Notes: generated by a model not told the origin, from the sequence alone. A DNA stretch of 64,000 nt from Catenuloplanes atrovinosus (GCF_031458235.1 NZ_JAVDYB010000001.1:868001-932000); one strand, 5' to 3'; counted from the stretch's first letter, positions 51,525 through 61,263 are shown. A program made the numbers and translations.

Positions 51525-52499
51525 CTAGGGCTCGTCCTTGGGCGGCAGCGGCGGGTCCGGGTCCTCGACGCCGCCCTGCATCGCGCGTCCGCGCGCCACC
51601 TGAGCGTTGATCTCCACGCCCAGCATCACGGCCGAGTTGATCAGGTAGAGCCAGACCAGGAACGCGATGACCGCGCCGAGGCTGCCGTACGTGCGGTCGT
51701 AGTTGCCGAAGTTCGTCACGTACAGGCCGAACCCGAAGCTGACCAGCGCGGAGGCGAGCAGCGTCACGAAGCCGCCCACGGTCAGCCAGCGGAACCGCGG
51801 CTGCTGCACGTTCGGCGCGATCCAGAACAGCAGCGCCAGCAGCATCATCCCGACCAGCACCAGCACCGGCCACTTCGCGATGCCCCAGATCATCCGCGGC
51901 GTGTCGCCCAGGTGCAGCGCGTCGCCGACCGCGTCCGCGACCGGCCCGCTCACCGCCAGCCCGAACGCGCCGACCGCGAGCAGCACCAGCGCCACCGCGG
52001 TGAGCAGGATCTGCAGCGGCCGCAGCTTCCAGAACGGGCGGCCCTCCTCGACGCCGTAGATGGCGTTGGAGGCGCGGGTGAAGCCGCCCACGTAGCCGGA
52101 CGCGGACCACAGCGCGCCGATCACGCCGAAGCTGAGCAGCGCGCCGGCCGAGGTCTGGCCCAGCACGGTGTCCCGGATGAACGTCTCGAACGACGCGTTG
52201 TCCAGCAGCGACCGCGCGCCCAGGTCGTAGAGGATGTCCAGGATCGTGTTGACCGCGGCCTCGCCCTCGCCCTCGGAGACCAGTCCGACCATCGCCACGA
52301 TCACGATGGCGGACGGGAAGAGCGAGAGCACGGAGTAGTACGTCAGGCTCGCGGCCCAGTCGGAGCAGTTGTCGTCCATGAATCCCTTGCCGGCGCGCCA
52401 GAGGATGCCGCGCCAGGTGCGCCAGCGCAGCTGCCGGAGCCGCTCGGGCAGGCGGAGCGAGTCGGACCGGTCATCGGGAACGGTGGTCGACGCCGCCAT
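51525..52499 (-). CDS. YihY/virulence factor BrkB family membrane protein
   Basis: A 324-residue membrane protein with six predicted helices. DWAASLTYYSVLSLFPSAIVIVAMVG near 47, FSFGVIGALWSASGYVGGFTRASNAIY near 125-150, NFGNYDRTYGSLGAVIAFLVWLYLINSAVMLGVEIN near 260-295 are the YihY/RNase BN-like blocks. Family function is debated; membrane transport is likely. ATG 52499 follows GGAGGCGCG. It is divergent from the CrtI-like gene. Confidence 0.9.
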   Translation of the reverse strand: MAASTTVPDDRSDSLRLPERLRQLRWRTWRGILWRAGKGFMDDNCSDWAASLTYYSVLSLFPSAIVIVAMVGLVSEGEGEAAVNTILDILYDLGARSLLDNASFETFIRDTVLGQTSAGALLSFGVIGALWSASGYVGGFTRASNAIYGVEEGRPFWKLRPLQILLTAVALVLLAVGAFGLAVSGPVADAVGDALHLGDTPRMIWGIAKWPVLVLVGMMLLALLFWIAPNVQQPRFRWLTVGGFVTLLASALVSFGFGLYVTNFGNYDRTYGSLGAVIAFLVWLYLINSAVMLGVEINAQVARGRAMQGGVEDPDPPLPPKDEP

Positions 52500-52602
52500 C
52501 ACGCGCCTCCGCGGGTCAAAGGGTGGCGAGACGATACCCGGGGTAACCAGGTGCCAAACGAACCTAGGCTGGGCACGAGCTGTCGGAACGATAGGGGCGA
52601 AA

Positions 52603-54198
52603 ATGGACACCGCGGACGCGATCGTCGTCGGGGCCGGGCACAACGGACTGGTGGCGGCGAATCTCCTGGCCGACGCCGGGTGGGACGTGCTGGTGCTGGA
52701 GGCGACGCCGCACGCGGGCGGCGCGGTGCGGTCCGGCCGGATCACCGCCTCCGGATACCTGTCCGACCTGTTCAGCGCGTTCTATCCGCTCGGGTACGCC
52801 TCCCCGGTGATCAACCGGCTGGGCCTCGGCGAGCACGGCCTCAGCTGGCGGCACGCGCCGGACGTGCTGTGCCACCTGCTGCCGGACGGCCGCGCCGTGC
52901 GGATCAACCGGGACCCGGCGCTGACCGCGGAGTCGGTGGAGGAGTTCGCGGCCGGCGACGGCGAGCGCTGGATGAACGCCTACGACGACTGGCGCGCGGT
53001 CTCCGACCCGATGCTGGACGCGATCACGTCGCCGTTCCCGCCGGTCAAGGCCGGGCTCGGCCTCGCCAACCGGCTGCGCGTCTCCGGTGGCCTGCGCCTC
53101 GGCCGCCGCCTGCTGCTCTCCGCGCGCGAGCTCGGCTCCGAGCTGTTCCGCGGCGAGGGCGCGAAGCTGCTGCTGGCCGGGAACGCGCTGCACACCGATC
53201 TGTCCCCGGAGGAGGCCGGCGGGGCGGTCTACGGCTGGCTGCTCGCCATGCTGGGCCAGCAGATCGGCTGGCCGGTCCCGGTCGGCGGCGCGCAGCGCAT
53301 CGCGGACGCGCTGGTCTCCCGGCTGGTCTCGCGCGGCGGCCGGATCGTCTACGGCGTGCGCGCGGAACGCGTGCTGATCGCGCGCGGCCGGGCCATGGGC
53401 GTGCGCTCGGCCGGCGGCACCGACTGGCGCGCCCGGCGCGCGGTGCTGGCCGACGTGCCCGCGCCCTCGCTCTACCTGGACCTGGTCGGCGCGCGGCACC
53501 TGCCGCCGCGGCTGGTCGAGGACCTCGCGCACTTCCGCTGGGACGGCTCCACCATCAAGATCGACTGGGCGCTGTCCGGGCCGGTGCCGTGGAAGAACCC
53601 GATGGTCGCCCGCGCCGGCACCGTCCACCTCGGAGCGGACCTCAACGGCCTCACCCGGTACGCCGCGGAGCTGGCCTGCGGCGGCCTGCCCGAGGAGCCG
53701 TTCCTGCTGGCCGGCCAGATGACCACGGCGGACCCGTCGCGCTCGCCGGCCGGCACCGAGTCGCTCTGGGCCTACTCGCACCTGCCGTTCCGCACCGAGT
53801 GGGACGGCGAGTCGGTGGCCCGCCAGGCCGCCCGCATGGAGGAGGTGCTGGAGCGCGCCGCGCCCGGCTTCGGCCGGCTGGTGGTGGCGCGGCACGTGGC
53901 CGGCCCCGGCGACCTGGAGCGGGAGGACCCGAGCCTGGTCGGCGGTACGGTCGGCGGCGGCTCCTCGGCCGCGTACCAGCAGCTGTTCTTCCGCCCGATC
54001 CCCGGGCTGGGCCGGGCGGACACGCCGGTGGACCGGCTGTTCCTGGCCGGCTCGTCGGCGCACCCGGGCGGCGGCGTGCACGGCGCGCCGGGGGCGAACG
54101 CGGCGCGCGCCGCGATGGCCCGGGACCGCGCGGTCGGCGGCGGTCTCTACGCGGCCGCGATCCGGGCCGCGCACCGGGCGGTCTACGCGGACCGGTGA
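52603..54198 (+). CDS. CrtI/phytoene-dehydrogenase-like FAD oxidoreductase
   Basis: A 531-residue NAD(P)/FAD-dependent oxidoreductase. The dinucleotide motif AIVVGAGHNGLVAANLLADAGWDVLVLEA is at about 6-33, followed by HAGGAVRSG. The C-terminal FAD motif is LFLAGSSAHPGGGVHGAPGANAARAA near 482-507. In general, family members desaturate carotenoids or act on other lipids; no carotenoid genes are nearby, so the substrate is unknown. ATG 52603 has AGGGGCG upstream. Confidence 0.85.
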   Translation: MDTADAIVVGAGHNGLVAANLLADAGWDVLVLEATPHAGGAVRSGRITASGYLSDLFSAFYPLGYASPVINRLGLGEHGLSWRHAPDVLCHLLPDGRAVRINRDPALTAESVEEFAAGDGERWMNAYDDWRAVSDPMLDAITSPFPPVKAGLGLANRLRVSGGLRLGRRLLLSARELGSELFRGEGAKLLLAGNALHTDLSPEEAGGAVYGWLLAMLGQQIGWPVPVGGAQRIADALVSRLVSRGGRIVYGVRAERVLIARGRAMGVRSAGGTDWRARRAVLADVPAPSLYLDLVGARHLPPRLVEDLAHFRWDGSTIKIDWALSGPVPWKNPMVARAGTVHLGADLNGLTRYAAELACGGLPEEPFLLAGQMTTADPSRSPAGTESLWAYSHLPFRTEWDGESVARQAARMEEVLERAAPGFGRLVVARHVAGPGDLEREDPSLVGGTVGGGSSAAYQQLFFRPIPGLGRADTPVDRLFLAGSSAHPGGGVHGAPGANAARAAMARDRAVGGGLYAAAIRAAHRAVYADR

Positions 54199-54302
54199 CA
54201 CGCGCTCCGGTGCGCCGGGAACGCTTCGTGATCGAATCGCCACCTATCGGCGCCGATTCGATCTTCGCAGGTCATGCCGGCGCACCGAAGGTCACAACAC
54301 CA

Positions 54303-54323
54303 ACACGGTCGTCCGTACCGTGT
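54303..54323. repeat. Inverted repeat, operator or terminator
   Basis: ACACGGT-CGTCCGT-ACCGTGT. It may end the CrtI-like transcript or bind a regulator of the sugar operon. Confidence 0.4.
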
Positions 54324-54423
54324 CTGGTTTAAGGCTTATATAGGTGTTTCGACGGCCGAAGAGTGATCCATCGGGGTGGCGCGCACCACTCGGAGGCGAT
54401 TAGATTTCATTTCGCTGTAGGCC

Positions 54424-54452
54424 TTGACTGGCCAGTTGTTAGCGCTAACACT
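54424..54452 (+). promoter_or_regulatory. LacI-type operator overlapping promoter
   Basis: A perfect 14-base palindrome TGTTAGCGCTAACA (54437-54450) lies 3' of a TTGACT -35 box (54424-54429), covering the spacer and the expected -10 area (AACACT). This arrangement suits repression of the monosaccharide operon by a LacI-family protein, whose gene is not in the window. Confidence 0.65.
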
Positions 54453-54588
54453 TCACCTCAACCACCACGGCGAAACACCGGAGTAACTCCGACGACATGT
54501 GGCTACGAGGCTGGTGCGGGGCACCTTCGCACCTCTCACGGCCGGATGTGGGCACCGCCTGGGGGCTTTCCAGATCAAGGGAGAGAGC

Positions 54589-55713
54589 ATGAAACTCGCG
54601 AGGCTCGCCGCCGCGGCCATAGGTCTGAGCGTCGTCCTTACCGCCTCCGCCTGCGGTTCGACCGAGAAGGCGTCCGAGGGCGGCGACACTGGTTCGGCCG
54701 AGGGCGCGCTGGTCGGCGTGACCATGCCGACCAAGGTCTCCGAGCGCTGGGTCGCGGATGGCAACAACGTCAAGGCCGCGCTGGAGAAGCTGGGCTACAA
54801 GGTCGACCTGCAGTACGCGGAGAACGACGTCCCGACCCAGGCGAACCAGATCGACAACCAGATCACCCAGGGCGCGAAGCTCCTGATCGTGGCGTCGATC
54901 GACGGCAAGGCGCTCACCACGCAGCTGGAGAACGCCAAGGCGAACAACATCCCGGTCATCTCGTACGACCGGCTCATCCTCGGCTCGCCGAACGTGGACT
55001 ACTACACCACCTTCGACAACAAGAAGGTCGGCGTCCAGCAGGCCACCTCGCTGCTGGTCGGCCTCGGCATCAAGAAGGCGGACGGCACGGACGGCACCGC
55101 GAAGGGCCCGTTCAACATCGAGCTGTTCGCCGGCTCGCCGGACGACAACAACGCGACGTTCTTCTTCAACGGCGCGATGGAGACCCTCCAGCCGTACATC
55201 GACAACGGCACGCTGGTCGTCAAGAGCGGTCAGAAGGACTTCAACACCGTCTCCACGCTGCGCTGGGACCCGGCCACGGCCCAGCAGCGCATGGAGAACA
55301 TCATCACCACCACCTACACCGGTAACAACAAGGTCGACGGCGTGCTCTCGCCGTACGACGGCATCTCGATCGGCATCATCTCCGCGCTGAAGAGCAACGG
55401 CTACGGCACCGGCGGCCAGGACTGGCCGATCGTCACCGGCCAGGACGCCGAGGTCGCGTCGGTCAAGTCGATCATCGCGAACGAGCAGTACGCCACGATC
55501 TACAAGGACACCCGGCAGCTCGCCGACGTGACCGTGAAGATGGCGGACGCGGTGCTCAAGGGCCAGCAGCCCGAGGTCAACAACACCACGGACTACAACA
55601 ACGGCACCAAGGTCGTCCCGTCGTACCTGCTGGAGCCGGTCATCGTCTACAAGGACAACTACAAGCAGACGCTGATCGACACCGGTTACTACACCGAGGA
55701 CGCCCTCAAGTAA
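54589..55713 (+). CDS. Multiple-monosaccharide ABC transporter substrate-binding lipoprotein (ChvE-like)
   Basis: A 374-residue lipoprotein with a lipobox LTASAC (Cys near 21). The mature protein is a periplasmic-binding fold I sugar binder: [28 protein letters not shown] near 45-72, [21 protein letters not shown] near 87, [21 protein letters not shown] near 124-144 and [21 protein letters not shown] near 256. These features match ChvE/MmsE-type proteins for xylose, glucose, galactose and related sugars. AAGGGAGAG precedes ATG 54589. It is the first gene of the three-gene operon and is separated from the ATPase by a hairpin. Confidence 0.9.
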   Translation: MKLARLAAAAIGLSVVLTASACGSTEKASEGGDTGSAEGALVGVTMPTKVSERWVADGNNVKAALEKLGYKVDLQYAENDVPTQANQIDNQITQGAKLLIVASIDGKALTTQLENAKANNIPVISYDRLILGSPNVDYYTTFDNKKVGVQQATSLLVGLGIKKADGTDGTAKGPFNIELFAGSPDDNNATFFFNGAMETLQPYIDNGTLVVKSGQKDFNTVSTLRWDPATAQQRMENIITTTYTGNNKVDGVLSPYDGISIGIISALKSNGYGTGGQDWPIVTGQDAEVASVKSIIANEQYATIYKDTRQLADVTVKMADAVLKGQQPEVNNTTDYNNGTKVVPSYLLEPVIVYKDNYKQTLIDTGYYTEDALK

Positions 55714-55727
55714 GACCGCGTTTCATC

Positions 55728-55755
55728 CCGGCGGCGGGCTCCGGCCCGCCGCCGG
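55728..55755 (+). other. Intra-operon hairpin
   Basis: A 12-pair stem CCGGCGGCGGGC / GCCCGCCGCCGG with a 4-base TCCG loop, 14 bases after the binding-protein stop. It probably stabilises the upstream message and lowers transporter expression, as is common after binding-protein genes. Confidence 0.65.
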
Positions 55756-55785
55756 TCACCTTTAGAGCAACGAGGAGCAACCGCC

Positions 55786-57315
55786 GTGGCCGACGCGCTA
55801 CTGCAGATGCGGGGAATCACCAAGACCTTCCCCGGCGTCAAGGCGCTCTCCGACGTGAACCTCACCGTCAAACGCGGCGAGATCCACGCCATCTGCGGGG
55901 AGAACGGGGCCGGCAAGTCGACCCTGATGAAGGTGCTCTCCGGTGTGTACCCGCACGGGACGTACACCGGTGAGATCATTTTTGATGGCGAAGAGTGCCA
56001 CTTCTCCGACATCCGGGACAGCGAGAAGCGTGGCATCGTCATCATCCACCAGGAGCTGGCGCTCAGCCCGTACCTGTCGATCGCGGAGAACATCTTCCTC
56101 GGCAACGAGGTGGTGCACCGCGGACTGATCGACTGGAACAAGACCAACGCGGAAGCGGCGAAGCTGATGCAGCGGGTCGGGCTGCACGAGAACCCGACCA
56201 CTCCGGCCATGGACATCGGTGTCGGCAAGCAGCAGCTCGTGGAGATCGCCAAGGCGCTCTCCAAGAAGGTGCGCCTGCTGATCCTGGACGAGCCGACCGC
56301 GGCGCTGAACGACGAGGACTCCGCCAAGCTGCTGAACCTGCTGCGCGGTCTGCGCGAGCAGGGCATCACCTGCGTGATCATCTCGCACAAGCTGAACGAG
56401 ATCGAGGCGATCGCCGACTCGCTGACCATCATCCGGGACGGCCGCACGATCGAGACGCTCGACATGAAGGCGGACAACGTCACCGAGGACCGGATCATCT
56501 CCGGCATGGTCGGCCGCGACCTCGAGCACCGTTACCCGCCGCACGAGCCGACGATCGGCCCCGAGGTGCTGCGGATCGAGAACTGGACCGTGTTCAGCCC
56601 CACCCAGCACGGTCGGAAGATCATCGACAACGCCAACCTCACGCTGCGCCGCGGCGAGATCGTCGGGCTGGCGGGCCTGATGGGCGCCGGCCGCACCGAG
56701 CTGGCGATGAGCGTGTTCGGGCGCGCGTACGGCGTGGACATCTCCGGCAAGGTCTACAAGGACGGCAAGGAAGTCCACCTCAGGAACGTCGGCGACGCGA
56801 TCAAGCACGGGCTGGCGTACGCGACCGAGGACCGCAAGCGCTACGGCCTGAACCTCATCGAGGACATCCAGCGCAACGTCTCCGGCGCGAGCCTGGAGAA
56901 GCTGGCCAGCGGCGGCTGGGTGAACGAGAACGAGGAGTTCAAGGTCGCCGACCAGTACCGCCGGGACCTGAACGTGAAGGCCCCGAGCGTTGCGGCGATC
57001 ACCGGCACGCTCTCCGGCGGCAATCAGCAGAAGGTCGTGCTGGCCAAGTGGATCCACACCGACCCGGACGTGCTCATCCTGGACGAGCCGACCCGGGGCA
57101 TCGACGTGGGTGCCAAGTACGAGATCTACACCATCATCAACGCCCTCGCGGACCAGGGTAAGGCGATCCTCGTGATCTCCTCCGAGCTGCCCGAGCTGCT
57201 CGGCATCTGCGACCGGATCTACGCGCTCTCCGCCGGACGGGTCACCGGCGAGCTACCACGCGCGGAAGCAACCCCGGAGCGACTCATGCAGTACATGACC
57301 AAGGTTAAGGAGTAA
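55786..57315 (+). CDS. mmsA: Multiple-monosaccharide ABC transporter ATPase (tandem domains)
   Basis: A 509-residue fused ATPase. Domain 1: Walker [10 protein letters not shown] near 38-46, signature [13 protein letters not shown] near 146, Walker [13 protein letters not shown] near 163. Domain 2 (from about 265): a degenerate Walker A (GLMGAGRTE), signature [15 protein letters not shown] near 408 and Walker [13 protein letters not shown] near 430. Asymmetric halves are typical of the sugar transporters of the XylG/MmsA type. GTG 55786 follows GAGGAGCAACC. The gene name follows NCBI usage for multiple monosaccharide transporters. Confidence 0.9.
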   Translation: MADALLQMRGITKTFPGVKALSDVNLTVKRGEIHAICGENGAGKSTLMKVLSGVYPHGTYTGEIIFDGEECHFSDIRDSEKRGIVIIHQELALSPYLSIAENIFLGNEVVHRGLIDWNKTNAEAAKLMQRVGLHENPTTPAMDIGVGKQQLVEIAKALSKKVRLLILDEPTAALNDEDSAKLLNLLRGLREQGITCVIISHKLNEIEAIADSLTIIRDGRTIETLDMKADNVTEDRIISGMVGRDLEHRYPPHEPTIGPEVLRIENWTVFSPTQHGRKIIDNANLTLRRGEIVGLAGLMGAGRTELAMSVFGRAYGVDISGKVYKDGKEVHLRNVGDAIKHGLAYATEDRKRYGLNLIEDIQRNVSGASLEKLASGGWVNENEEFKVADQYRRDLNVKAPSVAAITGTLSGGNQQKVVLAKWIHTDPDVLILDEPTRGIDVGAKYEIYTIINALADQGKAILVISSELPELLGICDRIYALSAGRVTGELPRAEATPERLMQYMTKVKE

Positions 57316-57322
57316 GGCTCCG

Positions 57323-58582
57323 ATGAGTAGCGTCGCGCCGGCGACCGGCGGCATAACGACCAACACGGCCAAGGTGCCGGATGGGGGCGGCCCGAAGGGC
57401 GCCAACGGCAGGTTCTCGATCAACCTGCGGCAGAGCGGCATCTACATCGCGTTCGCGCTGATCGTCGTGCTGTTCACGGTGCTGACCGACGGTAAGCTGC
57501 TGGGCTTCCAGAACATCAGCAACATCATCATTCAGCACTCGTACATCCTGATCCTCGCGATCGGCATGATCCTGATCATCATCGCCGGCCACATCGACCT
57601 CTCGGTCGGTTCCGTGGTCGCGGCCACCGGCGCGCTGGCCGCCGTGTTGATGGTCAACATGGACGTACCGTGGCCGCTGGCCATTCTGATCACGCTGCTC
57701 GTCGGCGGCGCGATCGGCGCCTGGCAGGGCTTCTGGGTCGCCTACTTCGGCATCCCCGCGTTCATCGTCACGCTCGCCGGCATGCTGCTGTTCCGCGCGG
57801 TCGCCATGTGGACGCTGGGCAACCAGGGCATCGGCCCGTTCCCGGACGAGATCCGGACGATCGCGAACGGCTTCACGCCCGGCACGCTCGGCAACGTCGC
57901 ACTCGGCCCGCTGGGCGGCGCGGACATCATCACGCTGCTGGTCGGCATCCTGGTCTGCGTCGGCATGGTGGTCACCCAGTGGCGGACCCGCCGGGTGCGG
58001 ATCGGCTACCAGCAGGCGGTCGAGTCGATGGCGATCTTCGTGCTCCGCAACGTGCTGGCCATCGCCGTGATCATGACGATCGTCGTGCAGCTCGCCCGGT
58101 TCAAGAACCTGCCGTGGGTGCTGGTGCTGCTCGCCGCGCTGGTGCTGCTCTACACGCTGGTCGCGAACCGGACGGTCTTCGGCCGCCACATCTACGCCAT
58201 CGGCGGCAACCTCCAGGCCGCGTCGCTGTCCGGCGTGAAGGTCAAGCAGGTCACGTTCTGGCTGTTCGTGAACATGGGCGTGCTCGCCGCGGTCGCCGGC
58301 ATCATCCTGTCCGGCCGCCTCAACGTCGCGCTCCCCGGCGCCGGCAACCAGTTCGAGCTGGACGCCATCGCGGCCGCCTTCATCGGTGGCGCCGCGGTCC
58401 AGGGCGGCGTCGGCAAGGTCGTCGGCGCCATCACCGGCGGCCTGATCATGGCCGTGATCAACAACGGCATGTCCCTGCTCGGCTCCGAGCCGGCCGAGGT
58501 CATGCTGGTCAAGGGCCTGGTCCTGCTCGCCGCGGTCGCGCTCGACGTCTGGGCCAAGCGCCGGGCCGGCGCCAGCCGCTGA
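57323..58582 (+). CDS. mmsB: Multiple-monosaccharide ABC transporter permease
   Basis: A 419-residue permease with about ten helices. IIAGHIDLSVGSVVAATGALAAV near 93-115, GFWVAYFGIPAFIVTLAGMLLFRAV near 134 and the C-terminal GRLNVALPGAGNQFELDAIAAAFIGGAAVQGG near 332-363 are typical of the XylH/GguB branch of BPD_transp_2 permeases. It lies 7 bases after the ATPase gene. A strong hairpin ends the operon. Confidence 0.9.
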   Translation: MSSVAPATGGITTNTAKVPDGGGPKGANGRFSINLRQSGIYIAFALIVVLFTVLTDGKLLGFQNISNIIIQHSYILILAIGMILIIIAGHIDLSVGSVVAATGALAAVLMVNMDVPWPLAILITLLVGGAIGAWQGFWVAYFGIPAFIVTLAGMLLFRAVAMWTLGNQGIGPFPDEIRTIANGFTPGTLGNVALGPLGGADIITLLVGILVCVGMVVTQWRTRRVRIGYQQAVESMAIFVLRNVLAIAVIMTIVVQLARFKNLPWVLVLLAALVLLYTLVANRTVFGRHIYAIGGNLQAASLSGVKVKQVTFWLFVNMGVLAAVAGIILSGRLNVALPGAGNQFELDAIAAAFIGGAAVQGGVGKVVGAITGGLIMAVINNGMSLLGSEPAEVMLVKGLVLLAAVALDVWAKRRAGASR

Positions 58583-58598
58583 CCCTCGCATCGCCGAC

Positions 58599-58636
58599 GA
58601 CAGCGGCGGTCCCCGGCATCGGGGGCCGCCGCTGTC
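58599..58636 (+). terminator. Terminator of the monosaccharide operon
   Basis: Stem GACAGCGGCGG-T-CCCC / GGGG-G-CCGCCGCTGTC with a short loop, 16 bases after the mmsB stop. Confidence 0.8.
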
Positions 58637-58702
58637 TCGTCCGGTGAGCCGGGTGCGGCTCCCGCGGCCGACGCACGGGACGCCGACCGCACATGTGGAC
58701 CG

Positions 58703-59758
58703 TCAGACCGCGACCACGTCCGCGACCACGCACGCGATGTTGTCCGGGGCGCCGCTGTCGTAGGCGAGCGCGATCAGCCGGTCCACCGTGTCGGCCGGGC
58801 TCACCGTGTCGCGGAGCGTCGACTCCAGCGCGGCCGGATCGACGACCGCGGACAGGCCGTCGGAACAGAGCAGGTACCGGTCGCCCGGCTCGGCGGTGTG
58901 CAGCGAGAGATCCGCGGTGGCGTCGTGGCCGAGCGCGCGGACCAGCAGCGCGCGCTCCGGGTGGGACCGCGCCTCCTCCGGCGTCAGGCGGCCCTCGTCG
59001 ACCAGCGTCTGTACGTACGTGTGGTCGGTGGTGATCCGGAACAGCGCGTCCTCCCTGAGCAGATAGGCCCGGGAGTCTCCGATGTGGACCAGCGCGAGCT
59101 GCGAGCCGGACCAGAGCAGCGCGGTCAGCGTGGTGAGCGACTGCGGGTCGTCGGCGGACCGGATGGCCGAGTCGGCGGACCCGATCGCCTCGGACAGCGC
59201 GTTGAGCAGCGCTCCGGCCGGCAGATCCGCGTCCTCCAGCGGCCGCAGCGCCTCGATCGCGGTCGCGCTGGCGCGCCGGCCGAGCGGGCCGCGCATGCCG
59301 TCGGCCACGGCCAGCAGGCGCGATCCGGCGTAGACGGCGTCCTCGTTGGTGTCCCGGCCACGCCCGGTGTCCGTGCGGGCGGCGTACCGGATGCCGAGCT
59401 CGATGTGCTGGTCTGACATGGGGGAGCCCCTTCCCGACAGGTAGTCGACGAGGAAGGTGGCGAGCCGCTCCCGGGCCTGTGCCTCCGCGGCGATCCGGTC
59501 CCGGAACGCGGCCACGGCGTGCGCGGCCTCGTCCGGCGGCAGCGCGCAGACGTCGCGGATGCGGGCCAGCGGCATGCCGAGCCGGCGCAGCCAGGCGACC
59601 AGGCGGGCGCGTTCCAACTGCGCGGGATCGTAGAGCCGGTAGCCGGACGACGGGTCCACGGCCGCGGGCGGCAGCAGACCGAGGTCGTCGTAGAGCCGCA
59701 GCGCCTTGGGTGACAGCCGGGACAGCCGGGCGAACGCCCCGATGGTCAGCAGGCCCAC
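58703..59758 (-). CDS. MerR-type regulator fused to PP2C phosphatase
   Basis: A 351-residue two-domain protein. The N-terminal MerR HTH (about 3-72: LTIGAFARLSRLSPKALRLYDDLGLL, DPSSGYRLYDPAQLERARLVAWLRRLG) and a helical linker (75-112) lead to a PPM/PP2C Ser/Thr phosphatase (about 118-350). Phosphatase motifs: DTNEDAV, VADGMRG (an Arg stands at the normally Gly-Gly site), GDSRAYLL, LLCSDGLSAV and GAPDNIACVV. Such a fusion would link transcription to phosphatase signalling. GTG 59758 follows GAGGAGG, the site beside a long palindrome. Targets unknown. Confidence 0.85.
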   Translation of the reverse strand: MGLLTIGAFARLSRLSPKALRLYDDLGLLPPAAVDPSSGYRLYDPAQLERARLVAWLRRLGMPLARIRDVCALPPDEAAHAVAAFRDRIAAEAQARERLATFLVDYLSGRGSPMSDQHIELGIRYAARTDTGRGRDTNEDAVYAGSRLLAVADGMRGPLGRRASATAIEALRPLEDADLPAGALLNALSEAIGSADSAIRSADDPQSLTTLTALLWSGSQLALVHIGDSRAYLLREDALFRITTDHTYVQTLVDEGRLTPEEARSHPERALLVRALGHDATADLSLHTAEPGDRYLLCSDGLSAVVDPAALESTLRDTVSPADTVDRLIALAYDSGAPDNIACVVADVVAV

Positions 59759-59772
59759 GCGCGACTCACCTC

Positions 59773-59807
59773 CTCCTCGTGCCGGTCACCGTGACCGGCA
59801 CGAGGAG
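59773..59807. promoter_or_regulatory. Long near-perfect palindrome over the ribosome binding site of the MerR-PP2C gene
   Basis: Arms of 17 bases (CTCCTCGTGCCGGTCAC and GTGACCGGCACGAGGAG) around one central base. In the minus-strand transcript the 3' arm ends in GAGGAG, directly followed by GAGGTG, so the stem abuts the Shine-Dalgarno. It may also terminate the lipoprotein transcript or serve as the MerR operator. Confidence 0.6.
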
Positions 59808-59835
59808 AAGCGTCGGGCTTTCCCAAGGGTGAAGG

Positions 59836-60762
59836 TCAAGCCTTCATCAGGTCGTCGCAGTCGTGCTCGTCCGGCAGCAGCGGGCGCAACTGGACCGTGT
59901 ACCGCTTGCCGCCGGACGTCCACGGCGTGATCGCGGTGGCGTCCTTAGCCGCGGTGAACACGTCCTTCGCGGCCTGGCCGGTGGCGGCGACGCAGCCCAT
60001 GTCCAGGCCCTCGCCGAGCGACGTGCCGGGCAGCGCGGGGCCGGGCCAGGCCACCTCGGTCTGCGCGGGGTCGCCCTCGGCCTGCTGCCACGGCATGGCC
60101 ACGCCGGCGATCTCGGCGGGCTGGTACTCGTCCGGCTCCTTGACGCGACCGGGGCCGAGCGTGGACTCCAGGTCCTGCAGCGCGGTGATCAGCTCGGAGA
60201 GCAGGCGGCGGTCACGGACCTGATCCGCGGTGAGGCCGCTGTCCGCGCCGGTCGCCTCGGCCAGCGCGTACGCCTCGGTGGTCTGCACGCCCTGCTCGGT
60301 CAGCAGCGTGAAGCGGGTGGTCTGCGCGTCCGCGACCGGCGGCTGGCCGAGGTTCACGCCGTTCTGCACGCCGGCGGACCGGGCGCGCTCGACGAGCTTG
60401 TCGACGTCCGCGGCCTCGAGCTGGTGGACCCGCAGGTTCGGCAGCGCGGGGCCCGGGTACTGCTTCGTGGTGGGACCCTCGGTGATCACGCGGCCGTCCG
60501 CGTAGACGCTGATCATCGGGAGCCGGGTGGCGAGCATGGCCGGCGTGACGTAACCGCCGGTGTAGTCGACCCGCAGCACCAGCGTGGTGCCGGTGATCTC
60601 CGGGAGGTCGCCGGTCGGCGCGACGGCGTTCGCGGTGGCGGAGGCGGAGCCGGCGGCACCCTGAGCGGCGCTGTTCGTGTTCGCACAGGCGCCGGTGAGC
60701 AGGAGGGTGGCGGCCGCGGCGGTCCCGATGAGGGCGCGCGCGGGACGGGTGAGTGTCGGCAT
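59836..60762 (-). CDS. Lipoprotein of unknown function
   Basis: A 308-residue secreted lipoprotein with lipobox LTGAC (Cys near 26). The mature part begins with an Ala/Ser-rich linker and then contains a conserved-looking beta-rich domain: TTLVLRVDYTGGYV near 59, PMISVYADGRVITEGP near 84, LRVHQLEAADVDKLVERARSAGV near 107, and a C-terminal domain ending in LRPLLPDEHDCDD with two Cys. I do not recognise its family. It is followed by the 59773-59807 palindrome, which could terminate its transcript. Confidence 0.75.
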   Translation of the reverse strand: MPTLTRPARALIGTAAAATLLLTGACANTNSAAQGAAGSASATANAVAPTGDLPEITGTTLVLRVDYTGGYVTPAMLATRLPMISVYADGRVITEGPTTKQYPGPALPNLRVHQLEAADVDKLVERARSAGVQNGVNLGQPPVADAQTTRFTLLTEQGVQTTEAYALAEATGADSGLTADQVRDRRLLSELITALQDLESTLGPGRVKEPDEYQPAEIAGVAMPWQQAEGDPAQTEVAWPGPALPGTSLGEGLDMGCVAATGQAAKDVFTAAKDATAITPWTSGGKRYTVQLRPLLPDEHDCDDLMKA

Positions 60763-60801
60763 GACCTGTATGACGAACGGAACGGGGTCCGGGTTCCGCC
60801 G

Positions 60802-61263
60802 TTATTGATGGGTTTTCTGGTGGATCGCCTTCTGCCGGGCCGCCACGTCCGACAGCCGGCGCAGCGACTCCCGGTTGCGCTGGTGCAGGACCAGGTCGTT
60901 CAGCCGGTTGTGCGCCCACTTGAACGGGCCGGCCACCGGCTCCTCCTCGAAGGTGATGCGCGTCGCAGTCTCCCCCTGCGGCACGAGCGTCATGGTCACG
61001 CTGGCCTCGCCGACCGGCCAGATGCCGACGCGCAGCTTCAGCCGCCGGCCGGGCTCGCACTCCAGCACCCGCGAGCCGTCGTGCAGCGAGAACGGCCACG
61101 GGCCGGCCTTGTGGTAGAGGCGGGACCCGGGCGCCGGCCAGTTCTCGTCCACGTCCCGGATGTGCACGGTGCCGACCACCCAGTCGCTGTACGTCCAGCC
61201 GTCCGCGAGGGCGGCCCACACCTGCTCCGGGGACGCCGGGATCACCTGCTCGACCTTCGCCAT
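60802..61263 (-). CDS. SRPBCC family protein
   Basis: A 153-residue polyketide cyclase/dehydrase-like protein. VEQVIPASPEQVWAALADGWTYSDWVVGTVHIRDVD near 4-39 and ITFEEEPVAGPFKWAHNRLNDLVLHQRNRESLRRL near 105-140 are family blocks. It is a small ligand-binding fold with a C-terminal helix. It lies 39 bases downstream of the lipoprotein start on the opposite side and is divergent from the glycosyltransferase. Confidence 0.85.
   Translation of the reverse strand: MAKVEQVIPASPEQVWAALADGWTYSDWVVGTVHIRDVDENWPAPGSRLYHKAGPWPFSLHDGSRVLECEPGRRLKLRVGIWPVGEASVTMTLVPQGETATRITFEEEPVAGPFKWAHNRLNDLVLHQRNRESLRRLSDVAARQKAIHQKTHQ

Larger units (their letters stand above)
54199..54588. other. 390-base regulatory region upstream of the sugar ABC operon
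   Basis: No gene is seen. It contains an inverted repeat ACACGGT-N7-ACCGTGT at 54303-54323, an AT-rich stretch (GGTTTAAGGCTTATATA) at 54326-54342, and the LacI-type operator/promoter at 54424-54452. Confidence 0.6.
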
